Shown piece by piece: positions 16,501-24,529 of a DNA stretch of 64,000 bases (positions are counted from its first letter, which is position 1; every line of letters starts with the position of its first letter). The stretch comes from Streptomyces sp. TRM68416 (GTDB taxonomy: Bacteria > Actinomycetota > Actinomycetes > Streptomycetales > Streptomycetaceae), in the NCBI RefSeq assembly GCF_014596915.1, contig NZ_JACVWU010000027.1, positions 1 to 64,000 on the forward strand. Reading direction: 5' to 3'. The notes beneath the pieces were generated by a model that searched no databases, was not told the origin of the DNA, and saw nothing but the letters and a program-made list of their open reading frames with translations. A program made the translations under genes and the position numbers.

Positions 16501-18004
16501 ATTCCTTGGAGGAACCAAGATTTCTGGACCCATGGGCTCCGCATACCGCAAATATATCGCCGCCTCAATTGCGGGTTTCGAAACCGACCGCGCCGACCTC
16601 GTCTCCTTCTTCGTACGCCAGGCCGGAAATATCTCGCGAGAAAACGGAAAGCTGGCTTACGTTGCCACCCACGCCGTTGCGAAGGGAACGAGCAAGAAGG
16701 TTGGGCTCGACGCCCTTGAATCCACAGGATGGACTCTCTACGGGGCCCACACACAAAAACCTTGGCCAAGCAAGAGCGCGTCGGTCTACATTGTGAAATT
16801 TTGGCTATCCAACGGCCCTTGGAACGGAAGGCGCCTACTTAACGAAACACCCACTCCCTCAATCTCAACTGCACTGGCACCGGCCAGTCGGTCAAACTGG
16901 AATCCCGTCCGATTGAGTGCCAATCTCAATATCGGACTGCAAGGAAGCAAGCCTTCCGCGAAGGGATTCATCCTGACCCAAGAAGAGCGCCTGTATCTTC
17001 TCAACGAAGATCCGCGCAATATCGACGTAGTCCGACCCTACCTGACCGGAAGCGACCTTTACTCTGATCCGAACTGTGCACCGAGACGCTGGATCGTCAA
17101 CTTCAAGGATTGGGGAGAGGAAATTGCCAAGTCATACCCTAAGCCGTTCCAAATCATAAAGACCAGGGTTCCCGCCGAACGCATCGGATCCTCCGAAGAA
17201 GATAACGAAAGCTGGTGGCAATTTGGGCGGCCCGCAATCGAGCTGTACCGGCGACTCGAAGGCAAAGCTACCGCAATAGCATTTGCGGAGACCAGCAAGA
17301 CACTGACTCCCGTACTTGTACCAACCGACTACACGTTTGGAAACACGGTTGTCGTACTGCCAATTTCAGATATCGGGACTTTTACAGTACTAGCTAGCGC
17401 GTTTCATTACTGGTGGTCGCTTGAGTTTGGCGTCCCGCTGAAGAATGACCCACGCTATCAAATCCCTCGATGTTTCGAAACCTTCCCTCGCCCAGACAAG
17501 GAACAACTAGTAAATCTATCAGCCGTAGGCGAAAATCTCTCAGGATACCGCCGACGTCTAACAGCAGGTCGAGGCATCGGCCTAACCGGCCTTTATAATC
17601 TGGTACACAATCCCGAGTGCCACGAAGAGGACATCGCGGAACTTCGCGCCATCCATCGCAGCCTCGATGAGGCCACAGCACGTGCTTACGGCTGGGACGA
17701 CCTCCTTGACGCACCCGGACGGCTGGATCACGGGTTCCACGAGACCGACCAGGGCACCCGTTACACCATCGGCCTCGTCGTCCGCACCGAAATCATCGAC
17801 CGGCTGCGCGAGTTGAACCACGAGCGATATGCCGCCGAGGTCGCGGCCGGACTTCACAAGGGCAAGTCCGGCAGCAAGGGAAAACGGACGCAAGGCTCGG
17901 CCAAGATGACCCATCGGGAGGAAATCCCCGGCACCGAGGAGGGCGACCCAGCGCAGGGCTTCGGGGACAACGGACTCTTCCCGCCCCAAGATGCCCTCTT
18001 CTGA
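13580..18004 (+). CDS. drmMI: DrmMI, N6-adenine DNA methyltransferase of class 1 DISARM
   Basis: 1474 aa, translationally coupled to drmD with AAGGAGG just ahead. The SAM-binding motif is DIAMGSAAFLVAA (about residue 679) and the catalytic motif NPPF is at about residue 972, as in type I/IIG-like gamma adenine methylases. The N-terminal about 600 residues are an alpha/beta region resembling that of large BREX/DISARM methylases. From about 16490 to about 17640 (residues about 971-1355, the expected target-recognition domain) G+C falls sharply and codon use changes, then returns to the high-GC norm. The C-terminus ends QDALF, resembling a sliding-clamp-binding peptide. The methylase is expected to mark self DNA and protect it from the system. 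Confidence 0.9.
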   Translation: MSPAPRSGGRRPSAAAIRAAKASDGKQQHLDWLNLVEVSGPFLTLPVLLRTWPQLEGVPSERRADIRLHHGIWQDDRKGAGRLDWIGFLLRTLLEWDDALHLREGAGRFGDSGESLAEDDALLDRFAVSPPGTDTTVRPDFALVRPGADPAAEPDTAAAAKHVPILGLVLPHDTVPTRRIKGDSWSASGVDRLAHVLRQHGVELGLVTDGRWWSLVWAPPGGVTTSATFDTIAWNERADLVAVRAWVSLLRRGRFFGRPEDELLPALLRESLEGQEDVTEALGIQVRQAVELLVDSIGRAEARMVKRGGKGLSGVPASEVYRGAVAVMMRVVFLLFAEERGLLPADNELYAEAYSAGRLYETLDKRRRADGEDSLEHTTAAWHRLIALFHAVHGGVDHPLLTLPAYDGSIFDPKRFPWLEAVPQGADGTDDDAARAADGHTSLLPIDDRTVLHVLDSVQFVVVNKERRRLTFRALDVEQIGYVYEGLLSYDGKRAQDTVLGLVGKPGLEHEVSLTELEELAAPFGVGTRAVPGQKPNLPGLAKKLYEHFKEPEPPATASRLEKLLAPGDEQARGKALHRLLAVTENDRELAERILPFHGLLRDDLRSLPVVIPEDGLYVTESHLRKDTGTHYTPRALAQQVAEGALEPLVYLPGPLQTADDKQWKLIKPDEILKLKVADIAMGSAAFLVAACRYLADRLVDAWVEEGDEEALAFRGSHRDRAGAVMAADAESDRVMIRARRLIIEHCLYGVDINPMAVEMAKLSLWLISMDPERPFTFLDDRLVAGDSLLGITSLEQLEVMDLDARRGRDRHKRGVIDFTAGVRELVHELAEDRKQIGDMPGETLKDIAEKRAILADVQERATRVNLLADLTAGAALASHGSGPLPARESLKKEMARNGWSLKRSEAPMAAAGMGFAVAKGLEGATEEARALAHEWLATDLPEGGFERKPVHWPLVFPEVFEGGGFDAVIGNPPFLGGTKISGPMGSAYRKYIAASIAGFETDRADLVSFFVRQAGNISRENGKLAYVATHAVAKGTSKKVGLDALESTGWTLYGAHTQKPWPSKSASVYIVKFWLSNGPWNGRRLLNETPTPSISTALAPASRSNWNPVRLSANLNIGLQGSKPSAKGFILTQEERLYLLNEDPRNIDVVRPYLTGSDLYSDPNCAPRRWIVNFKDWGEEIAKSYPKPFQIIKTRVPAERIGSSEEDNESWWQFGRPAIELYRRLEGKATAIAFAETSKTLTPVLVPTDYTFGNTVVVLPISDIGTFTVLASAFHYWWSLEFGVPLKNDPRYQIPRCFETFPRPDKEQLVNLSAVGENLSGYRRRLTAGRGIGLTGLYNLVHNPECHEEDIAELRAIHRSLDEATARAYGWDDLLDAPGRLDHGFHETDQGTRYTIGLVVRTEIIDRLRELNHERYAAEVAAGLHKGKSGSKGKRTQGSAKMTHREEIPGTEEGDPAQGFGDNGLFPPQDALF

Positions 18005-18114
18005 TTCGACCATCACCCGGGCCGCCACCACCCCCACAGCAGCTCCGGCGGCGGCCCGCCCTTCCCCCACGCGCAACGCCCAGGCCCCTTCACTCCCGCC
18101 CAGTGGAGCGCGTC

Positions 18115-20919
18115 ATGTCTGTCATCGACACCCGGCTCGTCCAGACTGCCGTTATCGGTACCAAGGACTCGGACCAGCCGGTCATCCTCCCCGAACAGCC
18201 TTACAACCTCGACCAGTTCCGCCGCCACTTCCAGGGAAAGCGGTTCTGGTGCGGCACACTGCTCGGCGGTTGCGGCGAAGAGCTGATGACCAAGCGGTAC
18301 GAGACCAAGGTCTGCCACTTCGCCCACTTCCCTGATCGGACGGGCATGGCCCCGGCATGTCATCGCGTCGCGAATGGCGCCGACAGCGCGGACCATCTCT
18401 TCATCAAGAGGGACCTGACCGACTGGCTCAAGGCCCAGGGGTTGCGCGTTCAGGCCGAGCTGCGCCACCTCGGCACCGGTCCCGGCGACGCGGTGGACTT
18501 CTGGCTCCCCACGACCCGCCAACGCCTGCGCTTCCAGCTGTGCCTCCAGGACTACCGCACCTGGTACCGGGCTGAGCAGGAGCTCGGCACATCCTCGGAG
18601 CAGATGGACTGGATCTTCGGAGCCGAAGGACCGATCTCGGCCAACATGGTGCAACGCCAGGGCTATGCGCTCCGCGTCAAGTGCGAGACCCACGGCTCGG
18701 ACCGACGCGTCCTGATCGGCGTCGAACGCACCGGGCGGCCTGTCACCTGGTCAGCACTCGACGATTGCCGACTCACTTCCGATGGGCTGGTCACGCCCGT
18801 GCTGGAAGAGCTGCTCAGCGACGGCAGTGTCACCCAGCGGGGCATGGGTGCGTGGCTTCGACCTGCCACGTTCCCGCTCCGGGCAGACCAGATTGTGTTC
18901 GCCATCGACACCAAGGCTCCGATGCCCAAGCACTCCCCACTCGCGGCCGAAGGTCGCTACATCATCACCGCGGACGTAAAGCCCGCCGGCAGCCGCATCA
19001 TCCGTGCGCATGTGTCCCTTCCGGATGCCGTCCCCATGCCGACCGAGCAGTACGTGTACCGGTTGCACGGAGTGGCCCGGCTCCTCCTCACCGATCCTGA
19101 TCCGCAGGACGGCGCTCAGTGGGCTGTGCGGGCCGATGGCGTCATCCAGCTCAGCGGCATCGAGGCAGAACGCACTGGCCTGTGGCGCCCAGGCGTCGCT
19201 CTCCCCAAACCGGTACGGACAACGTCTGACGTCCCTGTTCCGGAGCAACGCACCGTCACGGGACAGACGGCTACCACATCCGGCCGGGCCAACTCAGCCG
19301 CGCAATCGGCGAGTAGTTCGTCCACAAGGCCAACCCCGGACATGGTGGCCCGAGTTCGCAAAGCGCTGAAGGACTTCGCCAGACGTCGCACGCTCACAGC
19401 GTGGAGCACACTTGGATCGGTCGCGGAGCTCAACCTGGTCCGGCTGTCTGCGACCGACCGTCGGGACCTCCTCATCGCAGTGGATCGTCCTGCGGCTCCG
19501 GACAAGCCCGTGCTCTCGGCTCTGGTGCGGGACTCCGGTGGCCGTCCGCTGCCGGATATGACGACCATCATCCGCAAGCTCGGGCTTCAGCCACCTGCCG
19601 ACGACGTCACCTTGAAACTGTGGTGCGACCGCGAGAAGGAACGGGCCTATCAGGCCCACAGCGCGTCAGGAGTCCGCGTGATCCCGGCCCGCCTGGCACT
19701 CGCCGCCGACGGCAAGGTATCCGGGCCGCCGGTCGTCCCCCAGCCCAAGAGGCGCAACGCGCAATCGGGCAGCGGTCATCCGCAGCGACAAGCACCGCTG
19801 GAGGAGGGCGTTGCACGGCTGCGTAAGGCCTTGGCCCAAGCCGAGGAACTGCTGCCCCGGCTCAACGGAAAGCACCACAAGCGCCTGTCCGACACGATCA
19901 AAGGGGCGCGTAAGCGCCTGAACACATACGAGTCCGCACGCGCCAAGGGCACCCCTTACCTCGACTGGCTCGGCAGCCGAAGCGATACGCCAGGCCACTA
20001 CGCACATCTCCTGTTGCGAGCCATTGAAGCCGTGGAGCCCCACGCCCGCCCTGAATCAGTCCCGGAAGCGAACGCGTCCGTCGTCGCCCCCCAGCAGGTT
20101 CCCTCGCCCAGGGACAACTCCCCTGACGAGTTCGACGAGTTGGTGAACCAGTTCAGAGAGGCACAGAGGCTGCAAGATGTCGACCGGGCAGAGAAGATTT
20201 ATCGCAAAGCCCACCCCATCTACAGACTCCAACTCTCCCCCGCACTCCAGCACCAAAAGCGCGCGATCATTGGGGAGATGAGGACCTGGATTACCAATGA
20301 GCAGCCCAACCGTTCTTCAGCATTGCTGAAGCGATTCCGACGTCTAATTCATCGCTTGGGTGTGGAAAAAGACACCATGAGCACCAACGATCTCGCCGGT
20401 GTCCTGGTGGAAGCGGAAGCCCTCAGCAAGCGCATCAAACTTCCGAACAACGAGCAGGCGGCGCTCAACACTTGGCAACGGCGACTTCAAGACCGACGCG
20501 AAGCAGAGAAGGCTGCCTCAGCCATTGCAATCCCCGAAGACAATTCCTTAGCGGAAGGTCGGCTCTCTCAATCCCAGATTCTCCAACTCGCCTCAGGTGT
20601 ACGCACTTTGTTGGAGCAGACCGCACGGGGTCAGTCCCTGACAACATGGGGTGAACTTCGCCGGCGCCTGGGAGAGAGCGTCCTCCCCCACTTGCACCCC
20701 GATGATCAGGGCGAGGTTCTCGTCGCTGTCGACCGTGACACTCCGGCCACCGAGCCGCTGTTGTCGAGCCTCATCGTCGCGGGAGACGGCGAGATCCACC
20801 CCTTGTACCGTCACGTAGCCTTCTCACTCGACCGCAAGGTTCCTCTATCGGATGCGGCTCTCCGGAGCGAGTGGACCGTGGATGTGCTACGTCTACGCAC
20901 ACTGTGGAAGCATCGATGA
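18115..20919 (+). CDS. CoiA-like zinc/nuclease-fold protein, DISARM accessory
   Basis: 934 aa from ATG 18115 (GGAG six bases before). The N-terminus has a CoiA-like zinc pattern: C46, C53, C67-H68, H71, C82-H83, with the signature HFAHFPD. It is followed by HLFIKRDLTDWLKAQG and a strand pair DAVDFWL...LRFQLCL that may be a degenerate PD-(D/E)XK nuclease core; the usual lysine is not evident. The rest is helical. A module of about 90 residues occurs twice, near 410-500 and 820-910 (LLIAVDRPAAPDKPVLSAL and VLVAVDRDTPATEPLLSSL). It lies 110 bp after drmMI in the same orientation and is probably cotranscribed. It is not one of the named DISARM core genes and its function is unknown. Confidence 0.7.
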   Translation: MSVIDTRLVQTAVIGTKDSDQPVILPEQPYNLDQFRRHFQGKRFWCGTLLGGCGEELMTKRYETKVCHFAHFPDRTGMAPACHRVANGADSADHLFIKRDLTDWLKAQGLRVQAELRHLGTGPGDAVDFWLPTTRQRLRFQLCLQDYRTWYRAEQELGTSSEQMDWIFGAEGPISANMVQRQGYALRVKCETHGSDRRVLIGVERTGRPVTWSALDDCRLTSDGLVTPVLEELLSDGSVTQRGMGAWLRPATFPLRADQIVFAIDTKAPMPKHSPLAAEGRYIITADVKPAGSRIIRAHVSLPDAVPMPTEQYVYRLHGVARLLLTDPDPQDGAQWAVRADGVIQLSGIEAERTGLWRPGVALPKPVRTTSDVPVPEQRTVTGQTATTSGRANSAAQSASSSSTRPTPDMVARVRKALKDFARRRTLTAWSTLGSVAELNLVRLSATDRRDLLIAVDRPAAPDKPVLSALVRDSGGRPLPDMTTIIRKLGLQPPADDVTLKLWCDREKERAYQAHSASGVRVIPARLALAADGKVSGPPVVPQPKRRNAQSGSGHPQRQAPLEEGVARLRKALAQAEELLPRLNGKHHKRLSDTIKGARKRLNTYESARAKGTPYLDWLGSRSDTPGHYAHLLLRAIEAVEPHARPESVPEANASVVAPQQVPSPRDNSPDEFDELVNQFREAQRLQDVDRAEKIYRKAHPIYRLQLSPALQHQKRAIIGEMRTWITNEQPNRSSALLKRFRRLIHRLGVEKDTMSTNDLAGVLVEAEALSKRIKLPNNEQAALNTWQRRLQDRREAEKAASAIAIPEDNSLAEGRLSQSQILQLASGVRTLLEQTARGQSLTTWGELRRRLGESVLPHLHPDDQGEVLVAVDRDTPATEPLLSSLIVAGDGEIHPLYRHVAFSLDRKVPLSDAALRSEWTVDVLRLRTLWKHR

Positions 20920-20934
20920 CCTGCCACTTGTCGG

Positions 20935-21141
20935 CTACGACTCGGTCGCGGTGGCAAGGAACTCCTTCCAGGCCGGGCCGGTAAACGTGAGCTGCTGCCC
21001 CATGCTGTCCTTCGAGTCGCGCACGTGCACCATTCCCGAATTTATCGCGACTTCGACGCAGTCACCTCCCCCCGACCCGCTGTACGTGCTCTTGAACCAG
21101 ATCAGTCCAGACGACGCCGGATGCTCATGGTCAACAGTCAT
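20935..21141 (-). CDS. DUF397 small protein of a whiJ-like cluster
   Basis: 68 aa containing the DUF397 signature WFKSTYSGSGGGDCVEVA and a C-terminal WKEFLATA. The ATG at 21141 overlaps the stop of the XRE-regulator gene (ATGA). DUF397 proteins accompany XRE regulators of the WhiJ type in Streptomyces and may act as their partner or anti-regulator. The stop lies 15 bp from the stop of the convergent CoiA-like gene, with no clear terminator between. Confidence 0.85.
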   Translation of the reverse strand: MTVDHEHPASSGLIWFKSTYSGSGGGDCVEVAINSGMVHVRDSKDSMGQQLTFTGPAWKEFLATATES

Positions 21142-21992
21142 AGCTCCCCTGCCAGTTGTTCGATGAGCCGTGCGGACTCCGCGACGTTGAGAGCCTGCGA
21201 CCGCAGCTTGCCATATCGCAACCCGAACGCGCTGACCTTCGACGGGTCGGTCACGACCACGCCGATCTCCTGCGATTCGATGTAGCCGACGTGTTGATGT
21301 TCCAGCGTTTCCAGCAGCACCAACGGACCGTTGAGCCCTGGATGGAAGCCTCCCTCTATCGGCATGACCTGCACTTCGACGTTGCGCAACTCGGCTTGCT
21401 TGAGGATCTTCCTGAACGCGGCGCACATGACCTCGGCACCGCCGATGGGGTTGCGCAGAGCGGCCTCGCCGATGATGAAGCAGAGCTCCACGCTGGGTTC
21501 CCGAGTCAGCAGTCGCTGCCGGTCAAGGCGCGCTTCAACGTGCTGCTCGATGGTCTCGTCACTCAAGGGCGGACAGTGCCCGGAGATCAGGGCCCGCGCA
21601 TACTCCTCCGTCTGCAACAACCCCGGGATCAGCAGCGGATCGTACGAGAACCGGCTCACCGCCTCCGCCTCGATCGCCGCGAAGTCCTGGAAGAACAGCG
21701 GCAGTCGCGCCAGGTCCACGTCCTCCTGGAGTGCCCGCAGCGCACCACCCGCATTCAGCACCTGTTCTGCCGCCTCCGTGAACGCGGCCTTCGCTGGGCG
21801 CCGGCCCTGTTCGATGGAGGCGGCCTGCTCGCAGGAGTAGCCGACGGCATCGGCCAGTTCCGACTGGGTCATTCCGGCCAGCTCACGGAAGTGCTTGACC
21901 AGCTTCCCGTACCCCGTCCAGATGCGGGGGCGGTCGTCACCGCCGCCTCCCCCACCGCCGCTCTTGCGCCTTACAGCGTGGCGGTCGCCCAT
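21138..21992 (-). CDS. XRE-family regulator, HTH plus DUF5753 (WhiJ-like)
   Basis: 284 aa from ATG 21992 with GAGGAG seven bases upstream. After a Gly-rich N-terminus, the helix-turn-helix is GMTQSELADAVGYSCEQAASIEQG (about residues 40-65). The C-terminal two thirds is the DUF5753 ligand/sensor domain, recognisable by LLIPGLLQTEEYARAL and VQVMPIEGGFHPGLNGPLVLL. With DUF397 downstream and an anti-sigma-type ATPase divergently upstream, it forms the standard whiJ-like trio of Streptomyces. It is the only obvious dedicated DNA-binding regulator inside the DISARM segment and so a candidate controller of the shared promoter motif. Confidence 0.88.
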   Translation of the reverse strand: MGDRHAVRRKSGGGGGGGDDRPRIWTGYGKLVKHFRELAGMTQSELADAVGYSCEQAASIEQGRRPAKAAFTEAAEQVLNAGGALRALQEDVDLARLPLFFQDFAAIEAEAVSRFSYDPLLIPGLLQTEEYARALISGHCPPLSDETIEQHVEARLDRQRLLTREPSVELCFIIGEAALRNPIGGAEVMCAAFRKILKQAELRNVEVQVMPIEGGFHPGLNGPLVLLETLEHQHVGYIESQEIGVVVTDPSKVSAFGLRYGKLRSQALNVAESARLIEQLAGEL

Positions 21993-22151
21993 ACGCACAC
22001 TCCTCGGACTCGACAGGGATCGGACCAACTCCCGTAACGCCCGACGCGTCACGGTCGGCCACCCGTACAACGGCGGACCCGCCTCGTACACCGGCAGGGC
22101 GTACTCCCAAGTGTCCTGTTCAGATTAGATGCGTGACGGGACGGTTACCCT

Positions 22152-22712
22152 GTGAATTCCCTTTCGAGCCACTCCCCCGCGCAACTCGCGCACCCCAGCC
22201 CCACCCGCACCTTCACCCAGCAGTTCAGCTCCACCCGGCGAGGGGCGCGGTTGGCCCGTCTTCTGGCAGTGAACCAGTTCGACGCCTGGGGCTGGCCGCG
22301 CCGATCGGATACCTCACAGACCGCCGCGCTCCTCGTGGCCGAACTGGCGTCGAACGCTGTCCTGCACGGCCAGGTGTCCGGCCGGGACTTCCGGCTTCGC
22401 CTCACCGTGGACGACACCCCGGCCCAGCCCCACGAACCTCTCACCGCACGCCCGACCGTTCTCCGGGTCGAGGTGACCGATCCGCGTGGGGAACGCCTGC
22501 CGCAGCCGTCCGAGCAGGCGGGGCCCGACGCCGATCCGTGTACCAGCCGCGCCACCACCCGCCGCGAAGGTGGGCACGGGCTGCTGCTCGTCCAGAGCCT
22601 CGCCACTCGCTGGGGTGTCGAGCCGTATCCGCCCTCCGGCAAGACGGTCTGGTGCGAGCTGGAGGTCAGTGCCTGTCCGACACCCGGAGAGCGGACCTGC
22701 TCCAGGGGCTGA
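22152..22712 (+). CDS. HATPase_c anti-sigma-factor-like ATP-binding protein
   Basis: 186 aa from GTG 22152. It contains a GHKL ATPase fold: N-box ELASNAVLHG, VEVTDPRGE, and G-box GHGLLLVQSLATRWG, as in SpoIIAB/RsbW-like Streptomyces regulators. There is no kinase phospho-acceptor domain. It is divergent from the XRE gene with a 160-bp shared promoter region, completing the whiJ-like trio. It converges with the unknown gene at 22734, 21 bp away. Confidence 0.85.
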   Translation: MNSLSSHSPAQLAHPSPTRTFTQQFSSTRRGARLARLLAVNQFDAWGWPRRSDTSQTAALLVAELASNAVLHGQVSGRDFRLRLTVDDTPAQPHEPLTARPTVLRVEVTDPRGERLPQPSEQAGPDADPCTSRATTRREGGHGLLLVQSLATRWGVEPYPPSGKTVWCELEVSACPTPGERTCSRG

Positions 22713-22733
22713 TCACCGGAGACGGCCCCGTAG

Positions 22734-24308
22734 TCAGAACAGCATGTCGTCGCGTTGGAAGAGCCCCCCGTCGAAGACGGGAGCCGACTCCTCTTCGCGC
22801 CTCAGGTCCTCGTTCACCGCCAGGCCGTCCCCCTCAGCCGCGTCGTCCCACGGCCCGGCGCCGCCGCGCCCGGGACTCCGCGGCGTCAGCTCGTCCGCCC
22901 CGGGCTCGCCGACCTCGCCGCCCAGCGCCCTCAGCCTGGCGTACGCGTACTCCCCGCACAGGTCCCGCACCTGCCCGGGTACGTCCACCCGGATCGTGCG
23001 CAGCACCCGGAGCCCGCCCGCTTGGCGCGCGGCGAGGATGTCGAGGCGGGCGAATCCGGTCGTGGCGAGCATCAGCAGCCGGGACAGGTCGTCGCGGTTG
23101 TTCTCGTCGTACCGGAAGCGCAGGTGGTGGAGGAAGCTCTCGGGCTCGTCGTCCGGCAGGCCGACGAGCAGGTCTCCCGGCTGGTCCTTGCTGATCTCGA
23201 ACTGGATCCGGCCGTCGTGGCCGAGCTTGGCCGCCATGTGCTCCTCGGGGCCGGGGCGCACGGCACAGAACCACCACGGGGTGTGGCCGGGCAGGGAGTG
23301 CCAGGTGAAGGTCTTCGGTGTCGCGCCCCGGTTGGACTCGGCGCGCAGCTCGACCATGGTCGTCATCCAGCCGGGTGCCGGTGCCTGCGGGTCGGGCAGG
23401 AGCGGCCTCGGGTGGGGCCCTGCGCCCGCGTCGCGCACGAGGTGGGCCTCCAGCAGCGGTTCCCAGTCGCGTTGCCGGGAGCCGTGGGCCTGCTGGAACA
23501 GCTCCTGCTCGTACGTCGTGAGGCCGTCGCGTACGCGCCGACAGACCCTGCCGTAGTCCGCCGCCGCGGCCGACACATCCGCCCAGAGGCCGCCGCCCGT
23601 GCCGGAGCTCAGCTCGTCGGCTCGCAGGCGTACGTACTCCACGATCTCGTTTCCGCTGCCGAGCGCGACGAGGTGCCTCGCCCCTCCGAGGTACTCCGCG
23701 AGGTACTGGGCCGAGCGGCTCAGCTGCTCGGCGACGGGCGCCCGCTCCAGCAGCCCGAGGGCGGCTCCCGTGACATTGTCCCGCTGGGTGGCGCGCAGAT
23801 ACGCGGCGAAGGACTGCCAGCGGGCTCCCGGGTCGAGGGGCCTGTCCAGGGAACCGTCGCTCATCGCCCTCGGGTCGAGCGCCCAGCGTTCGTCCAGTTC
23901 GCGGGCCGTACGCAGGGCTCCGACGGCGGCGGCGCGACGTGCGGTGTACAGCTGGAGCAGCCCGCTCCACAGGTCGAAACTCCGCCAGGGGCGCAGCAGC
24001 GGGAGGGAGTGCTCGTGCAGGTGGCGCAGGAGGCGGGCGACCAGGTCCGCGCAGTCCTCCAGGGGTGGTTCCCGGTCCGGCCAGAGTGAGTAGAGCTCGT
24101 TGGCGATGTCGGTGGCGGCGGCCACCCGCTGTTCACGCAGCGCGGTGCGGGCCATGAGCATGGCCTGTACGAGGGTGAGGTCTCCCAGATCCCCGGGGAG
24201 GAATCGTTCCGTCCCCGGGCAGGCGAAGTCCAGTTCGGTCGCCAGTTCCTGGACGACGCTTTCCCACCACTCGGCTCTGGCACCGGAGAAGTCCCTGCCG
24301 CTGTCCAC
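22734..24308 (-). CDS. Unknown protein divergent from drmA
   Basis: 524 aa if the GTG at 24308 (AGGGGTGGGAA before it) is used; an open frame continues to 24407. I do not recognise the family. It is mostly helical, with no signal peptide or membrane segment. A central beta-rich block holds WWFCAVRPGPEEH and GRIQFEISKDQPGDLLVGLP, followed by an ATTGFARLDILAAR helix. The last about 60 residues are acidic and low in complexity and end GLFQRDDMLF, similar to the DrmMI tail GLFPPQDALF. It shares its promoter region with drmA, so it is probably a co-regulated accessory. Confidence 0.65.
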   Translation of the reverse strand: MDSGRDFSGARAEWWESVVQELATELDFACPGTERFLPGDLGDLTLVQAMLMARTALREQRVAAATDIANELYSLWPDREPPLEDCADLVARLLRHLHEHSLPLLRPWRSFDLWSGLLQLYTARRAAAVGALRTARELDERWALDPRAMSDGSLDRPLDPGARWQSFAAYLRATQRDNVTGAALGLLERAPVAEQLSRSAQYLAEYLGGARHLVALGSGNEIVEYVRLRADELSSGTGGGLWADVSAAAADYGRVCRRVRDGLTTYEQELFQQAHGSRQRDWEPLLEAHLVRDAGAGPHPRPLLPDPQAPAPGWMTTMVELRAESNRGATPKTFTWHSLPGHTPWWFCAVRPGPEEHMAAKLGHDGRIQFEISKDQPGDLLVGLPDDEPESFLHHLRFRYDENNRDDLSRLLMLATTGFARLDILAARQAGGLRVLRTIRVDVPGQVRDLCGEYAYARLRALGGEVGEPGADELTPRSPGRGGAGPWDDAAEGDGLAVNEDLRREEESAPVFDGGLFQRDDMLF

Positions 24309-24331
24309 TTCCCACCCCTGTAACTGCGTGT

Positions 24332-24360
24332 GCTGACACCCTTGTTGAGAATGTGTCAGC
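24332..24360. promoter_or_regulatory. Perfect inverted repeat in the drmA divergent promoter region
   Basis: GCTGACAC (24332-24339) and GTGTCAGC (24353-24360) form a perfect 8-bp dyad with a 13-base A+T-richer spacer. It lies between the probable start of the 22734 gene and the drmA promoter motif. Position argues for an operator of the divergent pair rather than a terminator. Confidence 0.5.
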
Positions 24361-24409
24361 TGTTGCCGGACGGGCATCACTGTACGCCGCACGACAGAAG
24401 AAGTCACTT

Positions 24410-24424
24410 GTGAACTGAGTACAC
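24410..24424 (+). promoter_or_regulatory. Shared 15-bp motif, site 2 (upstream of drmA)
   Basis: GTGAACTGAGTACAC, the most symmetrical of the four sites (GTGAACT-G-AGTACAC, one mismatch in the dyad). A TAGGCT or TAATGC -10 candidate follows within 30 bp, and the drmA ATG is 106 bp downstream. Confidence 0.5.
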
Positions 24425-24529
24425 GGATGTAATGCTTAGGCTGCGCAGTTCATCGCGGCATCACTCTGTCAGTGAGCCGCCCTATCGTTGTTCGAGGGTG
24501 CCGGTCAGCACCCAGGGAGGGAAACGCGC

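Noticed and set aside
7579..20919. BREX (Pgl) system, suggested by kinases next to a large adenine methylase and helicase
   Set aside because: No PglZ, BrxC/PglY, BrxA/B or BrxL/Lon gene is present, whereas drmD, drmA, drmB and drmC identify class 1 DISARM.
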